64,000 nt of DNA, taken from the NCBI RefSeq assembly GCF_050030965.1, contig NZ_CP188297.1:1984001-2048000 (forward strand). The letters are read 5' to 3'. The DNA is from Glutamicibacter sp002979865. GTDB lineage: Bacteria; Actinomycetota; Actinomycetes; Actinomycetales; Micrococcaceae. This document shows positions 51,642-60,701 of this stretch, piece by piece (positions within the stretch are counted from its first letter, which is position 1; each line of letters starts with the position of its first letter). The translations under genes were made by a program, and so were the position numbers. Below the pieces are notes generated by a model, which saw only the letters and a list, made by a program, of their open reading frames with translations, did no database searches and had not been told where the DNA came from.

Positions 51642-52256
51642 ATGAGCGGTAGAATAGAAATTGTGCCTGCACCAAAAACCACCCCAGTTCAAGCTTCAGA
51701 AGTTTTCCGCCCAGTATTCCTGCGCGGCCTGACAGCCCTGGCCTATGCCCTGATGTCGATTTTCTGGATCGGCGCAGATGACAAGGTTGTCACTTACTCC
51801 ACGGCAGCGTTCCTCGTTGTCACTGGCGTGTTCATGTGGCAGTACGTATCTGTGGAAAGCGCGCCGGAGAAGTCGCGCGCCCCCTACGCGCTGGGTGCGG
51901 GATTGATGCTTCTGGCTGGTATCGCCACCATCTTCGTCAGCTCGATTGCCTGGGTCGGCTATGTGGGTGCCTTTGCATTCCTGGCCGGAGGCATTGCCGA
52001 GCTCATCGTCTTTGCCAAGCATCGCGAGGCCTTCCCGCCGTTCAGGAACCAGCTGGTTACCGGCGCGGTGGGCGTGATCTTGGCCATTTCGCTGTGCTTC
52101 AGCGGTGGCATGGATGCGCACGCATTGTTCGGCCTGATTGGCGGCGGAACTATCGTTCTGGCCGTTTTCGCGCTGATTGCCGCCTTCGGCCATCGCCATG
52201 AAACGAAGGCAGCCGCCCCGACCACGATCAATTCGCCGGACCAGGAAAGCAACTAG
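51642..52256 (+). CDS. DUF308/HdeD-like membrane protein
   Basis: 204 residues with six hydrophobic helices in Gly-rich pairs, the layout of HdeD/DUF308 proteins (VFRPVFLRGLTALAYALMSIF at the start, GALTA/GGI-type turns in the middle). A polar tail ends it. Start is uncertain: the ATG at 51642 is chosen; a GTG 15 bases earlier is in frame. Function unknown; E. coli HdeD aids acid resistance. Confidence 0.65.
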   Translation: MSGRIEIVPAPKTTPVQASEVFRPVFLRGLTALAYALMSIFWIGADDKVVTYSTAAFLVVTGVFMWQYVSVESAPEKSRAPYALGAGLMLLAGIATIFVSSIAWVGYVGAFAFLAGGIAELIVFAKHREAFPPFRNQLVTGAVGVILAISLCFSGGMDAHALFGLIGGGTIVLAVFALIAAFGHRHETKAAAPTTINSPDQESN

Positions 52257-52294
52257 TCTTTAGGTCTGCAGTAAAAGTAGAAACGGAGTTCCTG

Positions 52295-52588
52295 GTGGGA
52301 AACAACAAGAAGAAGCAACCGTGGAGCCAGTCAATCAAGGGCCCACTGAGCTTCTCGCTGATCCTGGCCATCGTCGCCGGCGTGGTCGGCTTGGTTAGCT
52401 CCACCGGCGGATCGCAGAATCCCTTGCGCTTCGATATCGGTTTGGCCTGTTTCGGCATCGCCTTTGTCGCAAGCCTGCTGGTCATCTCGGTGATGACCAT
52501 GGCTGCCAAGGACAATGATCCTGACCTGGGAAAGGGGACCGGGGTAAACCGATCCTCATCCAACCCGGACAAGAAGTTTGAAGACTGA
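52295..52588 (+). CDS. Small two-helix membrane protein, unknown
   Basis: 97 residues with two helices (SFSLILAIVAGVVGLVS and IGLACFGIAFVASLLVISVMTM), basic start MGNNKKKQPW and a polar tail. GTG start preceded by ACGGAGTTCCTG. It follows the DUF308-like gene by 38 bases on the same strand and ends before a terminator. No family recognised. Confidence 0.6.
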   Translation: MGNNKKKQPWSQSIKGPLSFSLILAIVAGVVGLVSSTGGSQNPLRFDIGLACFGIAFVASLLVISVMTMAAKDNDPDLGKGTGVNRSSSNPDKKFED

Positions 52589-52613
52589 TAATAAAGCTTA
52601 GCCACGCGGCATG

Positions 52614-52662
52614 ACGCGCTGGGACTGTCCATCCACAGATAGTCCCAGCGCGTTGTCGTTTG
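52614..52662 (+). terminator. Intrinsic terminator
   Basis: ACGCGCTGGGACT (52614-52626) pairs perfectly with AGTCCCAGCGCGT (52641-52653) around 14 bases, then TGTCGTTTG. It ends the two small membrane-protein genes. Confidence 0.8.
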
Positions 52663-52714
52663 CCGGGCCAATTGATCGAGGCAGGACGCCTCAAGCACGC
52701 ACCAAGGATTTCAA

Positions 52715-54190
52715 GTGAGTAGCACGAGTATCTCTGATCAGCATGGCCGCACCCCACTGGGCAAGCAGCTGCGACGGCGCAAGTCCATCCAGGCGATGGC
52801 CAACGACGCCGCGAACAACGCCGGGCTCGGGACGCTCAAGCGCTCGCTGGGCGTCACCCAGCTGGTCATGATCTCCGTCGGAGCCACTCTGGGCACCGGC
52901 ATCCTGGTGATCCTCGGATCTGCCGTTCCGGTCGCCGGCCCGGCGATCTGGATCGCCTTCGTGCTGGCCGGCATCACCGCGCTGCTTTCGGCGGTCTCCT
53001 ATGCCGAAATGGCGGGCATGGTCCCGGTCTCCGGCTCCAGCTATTCCTATTCCTACGCCACGCTGGGCGAAGGCATGGCCTGGGTGTGCGGTTGGTGCCT
53101 GGTCTTGGAATACGCAGTTTCCGCGGCAGCGGTGGCGGTGGGTGCCGGCGCCTACGTGAACCAGACGCTGGAGATCTTCGGCCTGGCTTTGCCCCAAGCC
53201 CTGGCCGCCGGCCCGGGCGACGGCGGCGTCATCAACCTCTCGGCATTGATCGTGGTCATCTTGGCGACCCTGCTGCTGGTTCGCGGTGCCCGCGAATCGG
53301 CACTGGCCAACACCGTCATGGTGATCGTGAAGATCGCCATCCTCGTCTTCTTCGTGGTGGTCGCCTTCACCGCTTTCAATGCCGGGAACTTCGCTCCGCT
53401 GCTGCCCATGGGCGCCGCGGGCGTGACCGGGGCAGCGTCCATGGTCTTCTTCTCCTACATCGGCTTCGACGCGGCCTCGACCGCCGGCGAGGAAGCCAAG
53501 AATCCGCAGAAGGACCTGCCGCGGGCAATCATGATCGCCATGGTGCTGGTAACCACCATTTACGTGCTGGTTGCCGTAGCTGCCATTGGCGCCCGGGAGT
53601 GGAACTGGTTCGCCGAGTCAGAAGCCGCCCTGGTGCAGATTGTTTCCGAAATCACCGGACAGAAGTGGATGGTCTTGGCTTTCGCCCTGGCCTCGGTGAT
53701 CGCGATCGTCTCGGTGGTGCTGACCACCTTGTACGGGCAGACCCGCATCCTGCTCTCCATGGGCCGCGACGGATTGATCCCTCGCTTCTTCGCCAAGGTT
53801 TCGCCCAGCACCCGCACCCCGGTCATCGGCACCTACGTCACCGGCGCGGTCGTGGCCATTGCCGCCTCGCTGATTCCTCTGGGCCAGCTGGCCGAAGCGA
53901 CCAGCATCGGCACCCTGTTCGCCTTCTCGTTGGTAGGTGTCTCGGTAATGTACCTGCGCAAAACCCAGCCGGATACCCCGCGGACCTTCCGCGTCCCGCT
54001 GTATCCGGTGACCCCGATTCTGGGCATCGCTGCCTGCCTGTTCCTGATGTTCAACCTGGCTGGCATCACCTGGCTGGTCTTCGCCATCTGGATGGCTGTG
54101 GGAGCTGCGATCTATCTGGGCTTCGGCCGCCGCAATTCGCGCCTCGGCGCCTTGGACGCCAAGGCCTATGAAGCGGAACTGAATCTCTGA
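52715..54190 (+). CDS. APC-superfamily amino acid permease
   Basis: 491 residues, about 12-13 helices. The conserved LGTLKRSLGVTQLVMISVGATLGTGI start of the core, the GSSYSYSYATLGEGMAW stretch and the FFSYIGFDAASTAGEEAKNPQKDLPRA block (helix 6 region) identify the cationic amino acid transporter/YfnA type. GTG start with AAGGAT nearby. It reads alone, followed by an RraA-like gene. Its amino acid is not predictable. Confidence 0.88.
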   Translation: MSSTSISDQHGRTPLGKQLRRRKSIQAMANDAANNAGLGTLKRSLGVTQLVMISVGATLGTGILVILGSAVPVAGPAIWIAFVLAGITALLSAVSYAEMAGMVPVSGSSYSYSYATLGEGMAWVCGWCLVLEYAVSAAAVAVGAGAYVNQTLEIFGLALPQALAAGPGDGGVINLSALIVVILATLLLVRGARESALANTVMVIVKIAILVFFVVVAFTAFNAGNFAPLLPMGAAGVTGAASMVFFSYIGFDAASTAGEEAKNPQKDLPRAIMIAMVLVTTIYVLVAVAAIGAREWNWFAESEAALVQIVSEITGQKWMVLAFALASVIAIVSVVLTTLYGQTRILLSMGRDGLIPRFFAKVSPSTRTPVIGTYVTGAVVAIAASLIPLGQLAEATSIGTLFAFSLVGVSVMYLRKTQPDTPRTFRVPLYPVTPILGIAACLFLMFNLAGITWLVFAIWMAVGAAIYLGFGRRNSRLGALDAKAYEAELNL

Positions 54191-54273
54191 CACTTTCGTC
54201 ATGCGCTGGGGTTGCGGGCACTGCGGGCTAAGCTGTGTGGTGGACCACTATCGCAGCTCATGAAGGAAACACC

Positions 54274-54750
54274 ATGCACCAGGAACCGATCAGCACCGCC
54301 GACCTCTACGACCAGCATGGGGATGCACTGCAGTCCGTCTCGGCTCAATTCCAGGACTTTGGCGGGCGGCTGTCCTTCCACGGGCCGGCACGTACCGTGA
54401 AGTGCCATGAGGACAACGGCCTGGTCAAGGAGATCCTGAGCTTCCCGGGCAATGGCGCAGTGCTCGTGGTCGAGGGGGGAGCATCCCTGCGTTACGCCCT
54501 GATGGGTGACATGATTGCCGCGAATGCCGAAGCCAATGGCTGGGCCGGGGTCATCATCAGCGGCGCCGTACGCGACCGTGCGGCACTGGCTGAGATGGAA
54601 CTCGGGATCAAGGCACTGGGCAGCAACCCGCGCAAAACCGTCAAGCGCTCGCACGGTTCGGTGGATGAAGTGATCAGCATCGGGGATGTGAAGGTCCGAC
54701 CGGGCGCGATGGTGTATGCGGATATCGACGGGATTCTTGTCGAAAACTAG
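54274..54750 (+). CDS. RraA-family protein
   Basis: 158 residues, close to RraA, a trimeric inhibitor of RNase E in E. coli, though many relatives are HMG/CHA-type aldolases. The conserved core is PGNGAVLVVEGGASLRYALMGD followed by WAGVIISGAVRDRAALAEMELGIKALGSNPRKT, where the GxxR(D/E) and G-NP-K motifs fit. The ATG follows GAAGGAAACACC. Adjacent to the permease and, convergent, to a small unknown protein. Which of the two activities it has is unclear. Confidence 0.83.
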   Translation: MHQEPISTADLYDQHGDALQSVSAQFQDFGGRLSFHGPARTVKCHEDNGLVKEILSFPGNGAVLVVEGGASLRYALMGDMIAANAEANGWAGVIISGAVRDRAALAEMELGIKALGSNPRKTVKRSHGSVDEVISIGDVKVRPGAMVYADIDGILVEN

Positions 54751-54766
54751 CCGCTGGCCCATCCAG

Positions 54767-55075
54767 CTAGGGCTTGTCGCCTGCGCCTTCCCATTCCGCT
54801 TTGAACTCCTCGGTGCCCAAGGCCTCCAAATCCGCGCGGATCTGGACGATCAGCCGCTCAGCTTCTTCGAGGCTGGAGGTTGTCATGCGCAGCAGTACCG
54901 AATCGTCTTGGCGGGAATGCACGACTACCTGGGGCTCGTTCGCTTCGTACTCGGCATCGCCCAGCGTGGCAGAAGCCAGAGCTACAACCCAGCGGGCCGC
55001 GGCTTTCAATGGTCCGCTCTCAGCTGCTTCTATCCGTGCCTCGTAATCATCCGAAGCGTGGGTTTCCTGAGTCAT
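54767..55075 (-). CDS. Hypothetical protein
   Basis: 102-residue soluble protein, predominantly helical, with an Ala-rich first part (GPLKAAARWVVALASATLG) and a charged C terminus ending EWEGAGDKP. The reading has normal codon bias, an ATG start and a GGAAGGGGCAGGTC ribosome binding site. I recognise no family. Confidence 0.6.
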   Translation of the reverse strand: MTQETHASDDYEARIEAAESGPLKAAARWVVALASATLGDAEYEANEPQVVVHSRQDDSVLLRMTTSSLEEAERLIVQIRADLEALGTEEFKAEWEGAGDKP

Positions 55076-55239
55076 GACCTGCCCCTTCCACTACTGCAAC
55101 TGCCGGTATCCCGGTTGTGTGTTCATCATATGGCCCGGGCAAGGTAAAAGGCGAGGGGCATCGCCCAACGCCATTTTGGCCACGTGCTGGCCGATCACGG
55201 ACGAAACTAGACTTGGTGTGCTCAGTGTCGGGGTTCTGG

Positions 55240-55791
55240 CTAGTCGATACGTTTTCCGGCTTTGCGCGCACGGTAGGCGCGCACGTGCTCGCGGTTGGCG
55301 CAGTTGCCGGTATCGCAGTACAGCTTGGAGCGGTTGCGCGACAGATCCAGCAGGGCCGCCTCGCAGTCCTCCGAGGCGCAGATCCGCAGCCGCTGCAATC
55401 CGCCGGAGCGGATCACTTCCGCCAGTGCCATCGCGGCGTCCACGGCCATGCGGTCGTAGAGCGGGGTGCTGTTGGTGGTGGCGTGCAGGTGGTAACCCAG
55501 CGATTCGCTCTTGATCAATTGAGGCTGGGCGTTGGCGTTGCGCAGGATCGCATTGACCCGGAAGACGGATTCTTCTTCGGTACCTATCCAGATGTTCTTC
55601 AGCTGGGAACGCAACTGGCGAATGGAGCGAAGCTCTGCCTGGTTGTGCGCGCGGGAGCCTTCGAAATTCTCGGCATCAAGGAACTCATCGAGATCAGCGA
55701 CGGTGGAGAGCATATCCACGATTTGCACCTCGGTATTCAGAAGGTTCACCACGGACTTCAATGAAGCTTCGATATCTGGTGCAAAGGTCAT
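55240..55791 (-). CDS. CGNR zinc-finger regulator
   Basis: 183 residues: an N-terminal helical ABATE-type domain (about 1-125) and a C-terminal treble-clef CGNR zinc finger, CASEDCEAALLDLSRNRSKLYC (Cys pair and RNR region), then CANREHVRAYRARK. The CGNR tetrad is here CANR, a known variation. Such proteins are stress-type transcription regulators of actinobacteria. The ATG at 55791 has GGAACG upstream. It is divergent from an EamA exporter with 124 bases between, suggesting it controls that gene. Confidence 0.8.
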   Translation of the reverse strand: MTFAPDIEASLKSVVNLLNTEVQIVDMLSTVADLDEFLDAENFEGSRAHNQAELRSIRQLRSQLKNIWIGTEEESVFRVNAILRNANAQPQLIKSESLGYHLHATTNSTPLYDRMAVDAAMALAEVIRSGGLQRLRICASEDCEAALLDLSRNRSKLYCDTGNCANREHVRAYRARKAGKRID

Positions 55792-55915
55792 AATTCGTTC
55801 CTGGAAGCTGGGTAGATTGACTGCCACTCAAGCCTAACCGTATCGTCATGCTCATACCCCCATTTGCCCCTTAACGGCGGCATGAAATTCTCCGCGAAAG
55901 ACTTCAAAGATCCTC

Positions 55916-56893
55916 ATGAGCGACCTGTCTGATTCCGGCCTTCCGGCCGCCACTGCCGGCAGTCCAGTACTGCGTCAAAGCCAGTCCCGGGGGATCTGGA
56001 TTGCGCTGGCATCCTCCGCGGCCTTCGGGATTTCCGGCTCCTTCGCCAAGGGGCTTTTCGAAGCAGGGTGGAGTCCCACTGCGGCCGTGGCCGCACGCAT
56101 GGCCGGCGCCGCGCTGGTCCTGGCGATCCCTGCGGTCCTGGCGATGCGCGGCCGCTGGACGTTGCTGCGCACCAACTGGGTGTCGATTGTGCTCTTCGGA
56201 TTGTTTGGAGTGGGAGCCTGCCAGCTGTGCTATTTCTTGGCGGTGCAGCGCTTGGATGTCGGGGTGGCTTTGCTGCTGGAGTATCTGGCTCCGGTGCTCA
56301 TCGTGCTGGTGCTCTGGGCCAAGCACCAGAAGCGCCCGTCGGCGGCAACGATCGCTGGCATCCTATTGTCATTGGCGGGCCTGGTGGCGGTGCTGGATCT
56401 GACCGGCACCACGCGGATTGATCCGATCGGCGTGCTCTGGGGCTTGGGGGCAGCGGTGGGCCTGACGGTCTACTTCTTCATTAGCGCCAAGGTCGATGGC
56501 GCGCTGCCACCCATCATGCTGTCGGCCGGTGGCATGGCCGTTGGCGCGCTAACCATGCTGCTGGTTGGCGGCTTGGGAATCCTTCCAATGCAGTGGGCCG
56601 CCGGCAGCGGATCATTTGCTGGATATGAAACCCCGTGGTGGTTGGCCTTGACCGGGCTGATCCTGATCGCCACCGTGTTCTCCTACACCACCGGTGTGAT
56701 GGCCGCCCGGGAACTGGGGTCCAAGGTGGCCAGCTTCATCTCGTTGACCGAGGTGCTTTTCGCGGTGCTGTGGGCTTGGCTGCTGCTCTCCGAACTGCCT
56801 GGTGCGGTGCAGCTGTTCGGCGGCCTGCTGATTGTGTGCGGCGTGGTGCTGGTGCGTGTCGATGAACTGCGTGCGGCACGCAAGGGGATCTAA
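55916..56893 (+). CDS. EamA/DMT-family exporter (RhtA type)
   Basis: 325 residues, ten helices in two EamA halves (VASSAAFGISGSFAKGLFEAGWSP and LGKHDVSG-like second half at AAVGLTVYFFISAKVDGA). The C-terminal ARELGSKVASFISLTEVLFAVLWAWLLLSE stretch is the RhtA/EamA signature. RhtA-type proteins export amino acids such as threonine and homoserine. The ATG has only a weak upstream site. Divergent from the CGNR gene, it is probably under its control. Confidence 0.83.
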   Translation: MSDLSDSGLPAATAGSPVLRQSQSRGIWIALASSAAFGISGSFAKGLFEAGWSPTAAVAARMAGAALVLAIPAVLAMRGRWTLLRTNWVSIVLFGLFGVGACQLCYFLAVQRLDVGVALLLEYLAPVLIVLVLWAKHQKRPSAATIAGILLSLAGLVAVLDLTGTTRIDPIGVLWGLGAAVGLTVYFFISAKVDGALPPIMLSAGGMAVGALTMLLVGGLGILPMQWAAGSGSFAGYETPWWLALTGLILIATVFSYTTGVMAARELGSKVASFISLTEVLFAVLWAWLLLSELPGAVQLFGGLLIVCGVVLVRVDELRAARKGI

Positions 56894-57019
56894 GCGGCCC
56901 GTAGGGTAAAACGCGCACGCGATGCCAATTGTTGTGCGCCGGATGCCAAGGGAAAGCCCGCTGGCCTGTACAGGCTGGGAGAAACAAGTTTCGCAGGCAT
57001 CCTAGCTGGAGGAAAACCC

Positions 57020-58543
57020 ATGGGCAGCAAGTCGGTCATAGTCGTAGGCGCAGGTTCGGCTGGCTCGGTGGTCGCCCGCCGGCTCGTGGATGCCGGGGCG
57101 CGGGTGACCTTGTTCGAAGCTGGCTCCGAGGACACCAACCCTGCCATCCACGACCTCTCGCGCATGGGCGAGCTGTGGCATAGCAAGGACGACTGGGATT
57201 ACCACACCGTCCCGATGGCCGGGGCAGCGAACAAGCCGATGCACCTGCCACGGGGCAAGGTGCTCGGCGGTTCCCACGCGCTGAATGCGACCATCTGGGT
57301 GCGCTGCGCCCCGCAGGATTTCGATGACTGGGCCAAGGACTGCGGCGAGCAGTGGGCCTGGAAGAATGTCCTGCCGATCTACAAGGAAATCGAGAACTTC
57401 TCTGGCGGCGCCAGCGAATTCCACGGCAGCGATGGGCTGGTGCCGGTGGACAACGACTACGAGCTGGATGAGATCCACCAGTCGATTATCGACGCCGCGG
57501 TGCAGTCCGGAATCGGATTCAATCCCGACTACAACGGCGAGCAGCTGGAAGGCGTTTCCAAGGAGCAGATCAACGTTGCTGGCGGCGAACGCATCAACAC
57601 CTGGAAGGCCTATCTGAAGCCGGTGCGCGAGTGCATGGAAATCATCACGGACGCCGAGGTGCATTCGGTGATCCTCGAATCCGGATCCGCTGTAGGCGTG
57701 CGCTATCGGATCGGCGGGCAGCTGCAGGAGCTGCGCGCGGATGAGGTGGTGCTCAGCGCCGGTGCCCTGGGATCCCCGCAAATCCTGTTGCGCTCAGGCA
57801 TCGGCCCGGTGGCCGAGCTCGAAGCCGCGGGCGTCATGCCGCTGCATGAGCTGGATCAGGTCGGAAAGAACCTGCATGACCACCTGCTGGCACCGGTGAT
57901 TGCCGAAACCACCACCCGCGCGATACCCGCCCCGCGTGCCGGGGTCTCCGTCTCGCAATCGCACATGTTCACCCGATCCCGCGAGGGCCTGGATCGCCCG
58001 GACACCCAGCCGATCTTCTTCGCCGTGCCCATGTACTCCCCGGGCATGGAACCGGTCGACGGCACTGCCTTCACCTTGCACTCCGGGATCGTCACCCCGC
58101 ACAGCCGCGGCGAAATCACCCTGGGCGGGCCCGGCCTGGATGACCCGGTGAACATCGATTTGAATGCGCTGGATGATCCGCGGGATATGCAGGCATTCCT
58201 GGTATCGATGAAGCAATGCCGCGCGATGGTGGAGCAAGATGCCTTGGCCGGGGACTGGGGAGCGAGGGAAATCTACCCGGGCGAAGAAATACGCGGCGAT
58301 GAGCAGCTGGAGGATTACATTCGGAACAACGTCGTGACCTACCACCACCAGGTGGGTACCTGCCGCATGGGCACGGATGCGCAGGCCGTGGTGGATCCGC
58401 AGCTGCGGGTACGCGGCCTGGAAGGGCTGCGCGTCATCGATGCCTCGATCATGCCCAAGATCACCACCGGCAACACCAATGCCCCGGCCATCCTCATCGG
58501 CGAGCTGGGCGCCAAATTCCTCCTGGCTGATCTTCGGCTCTGA
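57020..58543 (+). CDS. GMC-family oxidoreductase (choline dehydrogenase-like)
   Basis: 507-residue FAD enzyme. FAD-binding loop VVGAGSAGSVVARRL at residues about 7-21, GMC signature 1 PRGKVLGGSHALNATIWVR near residue 75, the catalytic His pair region VTYHHQVGTCRMG and the C-terminal VIDASIMPKITTGNTNAPAILIGE signature 2. GGAGGAAAACCC precedes the ATG. No acceptor or coenzyme partner gene is nearby, so the alcohol substrate is unknown; choline or another primary alcohol are candidates. Confidence 0.9.
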   Translation: MGSKSVIVVGAGSAGSVVARRLVDAGARVTLFEAGSEDTNPAIHDLSRMGELWHSKDDWDYHTVPMAGAANKPMHLPRGKVLGGSHALNATIWVRCAPQDFDDWAKDCGEQWAWKNVLPIYKEIENFSGGASEFHGSDGLVPVDNDYELDEIHQSIIDAAVQSGIGFNPDYNGEQLEGVSKEQINVAGGERINTWKAYLKPVRECMEIITDAEVHSVILESGSAVGVRYRIGGQLQELRADEVVLSAGALGSPQILLRSGIGPVAELEAAGVMPLHELDQVGKNLHDHLLAPVIAETTTRAIPAPRAGVSVSQSHMFTRSREGLDRPDTQPIFFAVPMYSPGMEPVDGTAFTLHSGIVTPHSRGEITLGGPGLDDPVNIDLNALDDPRDMQAFLVSMKQCRAMVEQDALAGDWGAREIYPGEEIRGDEQLEDYIRNNVVTYHHQVGTCRMGTDAQAVVDPQLRVRGLEGLRVIDASIMPKITTGNTNAPAILIGELGAKFLLADLRL

Positions 58544-58681
58544 CAGGCGGCGCAATATGGCCGTGGCCAAGGAGAACGAGCCCTCACCTTCCAAAAGACG
58601 ACGATTCCGCGGACCGCAGCTGGCGATGGAACGCGCGCCAGCTGCGTGTGAGATACATCGAATAAACTGCTTCAGGGCGAA

Positions 58682-58702
58682 ATCGTTTCAAGCTGAAATG
58701 AT
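58682..58702 (+). promoter_or_regulatory. Inverted repeat, candidate MarR operator
   Basis: ATCGTTTCA (58682-58690) and TGAAATGAT (58694-58702) match around AGC with a single mispair. It ends 11 bases before the marR ATG, overlapping the likely promoter, as expected for autoregulation. Confidence 0.6.
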
Positions 58703-58713
58703 ATTTTGAAGGG

Positions 58714-59166
58714 ATGAACGAACACCGGATTCCGCAGTTCCAATGGAACTCGCTGAGCTATCTCACCGCCCGAGCCGGACGCATCGGCACCCAGGAGCTC
58801 ACCGAGCTGATGGAATCCGAGTCCTTGTCCCGGCATCATTTCACCATCATCTGCGCGCTGGAGGAGTTCGGCGGCATCTCCCAGAACGACTTGGCAGATC
58901 GCTCGAATGTGAACCGCGGCCATCTGGTGGCCTACCTCGATCAGCTGTCGAGCCGTGGGATCCTGGAACGCGAAGTTGATCCGGAGGACCGCCGCCGCAA
59001 CGTCATCACGCTGACTCCCGAGGGCCGGAAATTCGCTGCCCGGGCGATGGAGGCTGCCTCGCATAACGAAGCCAAGGTCTTCGGCGCATTGGATGAGCCG
59101 CAGCGGGAGCAGCTGCGCGCCTTGCTGCAGCTGGTCGCTACGCAGGACGGCGAGGCACGCCAGTGA
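58714..59166 (+). CDS. MarR-family regulator
   Basis: 150 residues with the winged helix typical of MarR: residues about 55-85 (GGISQNDLADRSNVNRGHLVAYLDQLSSRG as a helix-turn-helix) and the wing LEREVDPEDRRRNVITLTPEGRKF. Helices on both sides form the dimer interface. The GTG of the FUSC exporter overlaps its stop (GTGA), so the two are one operon; an operator lies upstream. Probably a ligand-released repressor of the exporter. Confidence 0.88.
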   Translation: MNEHRIPQFQWNSLSYLTARAGRIGTQELTELMESESLSRHHFTIICALEEFGGISQNDLADRSNVNRGHLVAYLDQLSSRGILEREVDPEDRRRNVITLTPEGRKFAARAMEAASHNEAKVFGALDEPQREQLRALLQLVATQDGEARQ

Positions 59167-60218
59167 AGCGCCACTTAGAAGAAATAGTGCAGCGCAGCGT
59201 CGTCGTGGCCCCTCACCGCCCGTCGCTCATCCCGGCAGCCAAGGCGACGATCAGCCTGGCCGCGCCGCTGATCCTGTTGGCCGGCCTTGGCCGCCTTGAC
59301 TGGGCAATGTATGCAGCGTTCGGCGCCTTCTGCGCGGTCTTCGGCCGTTTCGACGCGTACGCGCCGCGTTTCTGGCAGCAGCTCTCGGCAGGTATCGTGC
59401 AACTGGCCGCAATGCTGCTGGGCACCTATTTTTCGCTCATCGAGGCACCGTTCCCGGTACGCGTGCTCGTGCTGGCATTCATTGGTTTTGGCGCCAACTA
59501 CGTCTCCCATGCCACGCGCTGGATGCCGCCGGGACCGGTCTTCGCGGTCTTCGCCGGCGGCGCCTGCCTGGGCATCCCGGCCACTTCGCAAAGCTTCACC
59601 GGGGTGCTGCTGGCCGGCGGCGGAACAATGGCCTTCAGCATGCTGCTGATGCTTGGCCTGTCGATGCGCAAAGCCAACCTGCTTCATACCCTGCGCTCCG
59701 GATACGCCTGGTCGCCCTCGCGCCGGGCCATGGCCCAATCGCTCCAAATGGGCACGGGCGTGCTGCTGGCGGGAATCGCAGGGCATCTGCTCAGCGACGG
59801 CCACTGGTACTGGGCCAGTCTCGGCGCGATCGCCGCAGTCACCGGCGCTGATGCCTATGCGCGGGTAGCCCGCGGGCTGCAGCGCTGCGCAGGCACCTGC
59901 ATTGGCGTAGCGCTGACCGCAATAGTTTTCGCCTTCGATTCCCCGGTCTGGGTAATCCTGGCCGCTGCGCTGGCCTCGCAGTTCGTCATCGAGCTGGTGA
60001 TTCTGCGCAACTATGCGGTGGGGATGGTATTCATGACGGTCACCGCACTGCTCATGGTCCACCTGGTCAGCCCTGAACCGGCCGCGTCCCTGCTCATCGA
60101 CCGCATTTCCATGACGGCGCTGGGCGCTTTGGTGGGTGCGGTGCAGAGCATCGCCATTTCGCTGCTGGTGGCCCGCCGCCGCCAAGGCCGAACGCCGGGG
60201 GCTACCAGTGCTCGGTGA
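59163..60218 (+). CDS. FUSC-family membrane protein
   Basis: 351 residues, two blocks of helices (about 30-150 and 200-340) linked by a basic loop (SGYAWSPSRRAMAQS); the FUSC two-repeat layout. It starts at a GTG overlapping the MarR stop. Its last 17 bases overlap the convergent pterin-dehydratase-like gene. The transported solute would be an aromatic or organic acid by analogy with AaeB; this is a guess. Confidence 0.8.
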   Translation: MKRHLEEIVQRSVVVAPHRPSLIPAAKATISLAAPLILLAGLGRLDWAMYAAFGAFCAVFGRFDAYAPRFWQQLSAGIVQLAAMLLGTYFSLIEAPFPVRVLVLAFIGFGANYVSHATRWMPPGPVFAVFAGGACLGIPATSQSFTGVLLAGGGTMAFSMLLMLGLSMRKANLLHTLRSGYAWSPSRRAMAQSLQMGTGVLLAGIAGHLLSDGHWYWASLGAIAAVTGADAYARVARGLQRCAGTCIGVALTAIVFAFDSPVWVILAAALASQFVIELVILRNYAVGMVFMTVTALLMVHLVSPEPAASLLIDRISMTALGALVGAVQSIAISLLVARRRQGRTPGATSAR

Positions 60219-60525
60219 CAACCTGCGCTTCGAGCTTGACGGCCTCGATGGAGATATGGCGGGCTAATTCCAGGTCCAGTGTTCCCAGATGCTCGGGCTG
60301 GTTGTGCGTTAGGCGCAGCTCGACGATGGTAACCCGCCACTCCAGGTGCGGATGCCGGTTGTCCTGCTCGGCGCGCAGGCCTACCTGGACAATGAACTGC
60401 AAGGCCGTGCTCGCGCAATCGAAACGGTAAGCCGCCCGCAAACCCAAGTCATCACGCTTCCAATCAGGCAAGGCGCCCAGCCTCTGATCGAATTCGAAGC
60501 GCGGTAACGGACCGGTTGATGCCAT
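60202..60525 (-). CDS. Pterin-4a-carbinolamine-dehydratase-like protein
   Basis: 107 residues. The core FDCASTALQFIVQVGLRAEQDNRHPHLEWRV with LRLTHNQPEHLGTLDLELA follows the dehydratase fold. The paired active-site His of the family is Arg-His here, and the usual TH-x3-GLT is THNQPEHLGT, so activity is doubtful. Start at ATG 60525 with GGAGGAGAGAACC. It sits just left of the IS3 element, convergent with the FUSC gene. Together with the fused enzyme at 34 kb, this makes two such proteins in the window. Confidence 0.75.
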   Translation of the reverse strand: MASTGPLPRFEFDQRLGALPDWKRDDLGLRAAYRFDCASTALQFIVQVGLRAEQDNRHPHLEWRVTIVELRLTHNQPEHLGTLDLELARHISIEAVKLEAQVVTEHW

Positions 60526-60701
60526 GGTTCTCTCCTCCAAGCGGCAGCGGGTCGGACTATGCAAGTGGTTGCTGCCTGCCATCATGATCGCATCGACCCC
60601 GGCGATCGCGGTAGCGATCCCAGCGACTATGCAGTTTGGCCCCGGCATCTGGCGATGTGAACTGGGTCCCAAAAGTTGGACGAGCTAAATAATAGTCCTG
60701 C

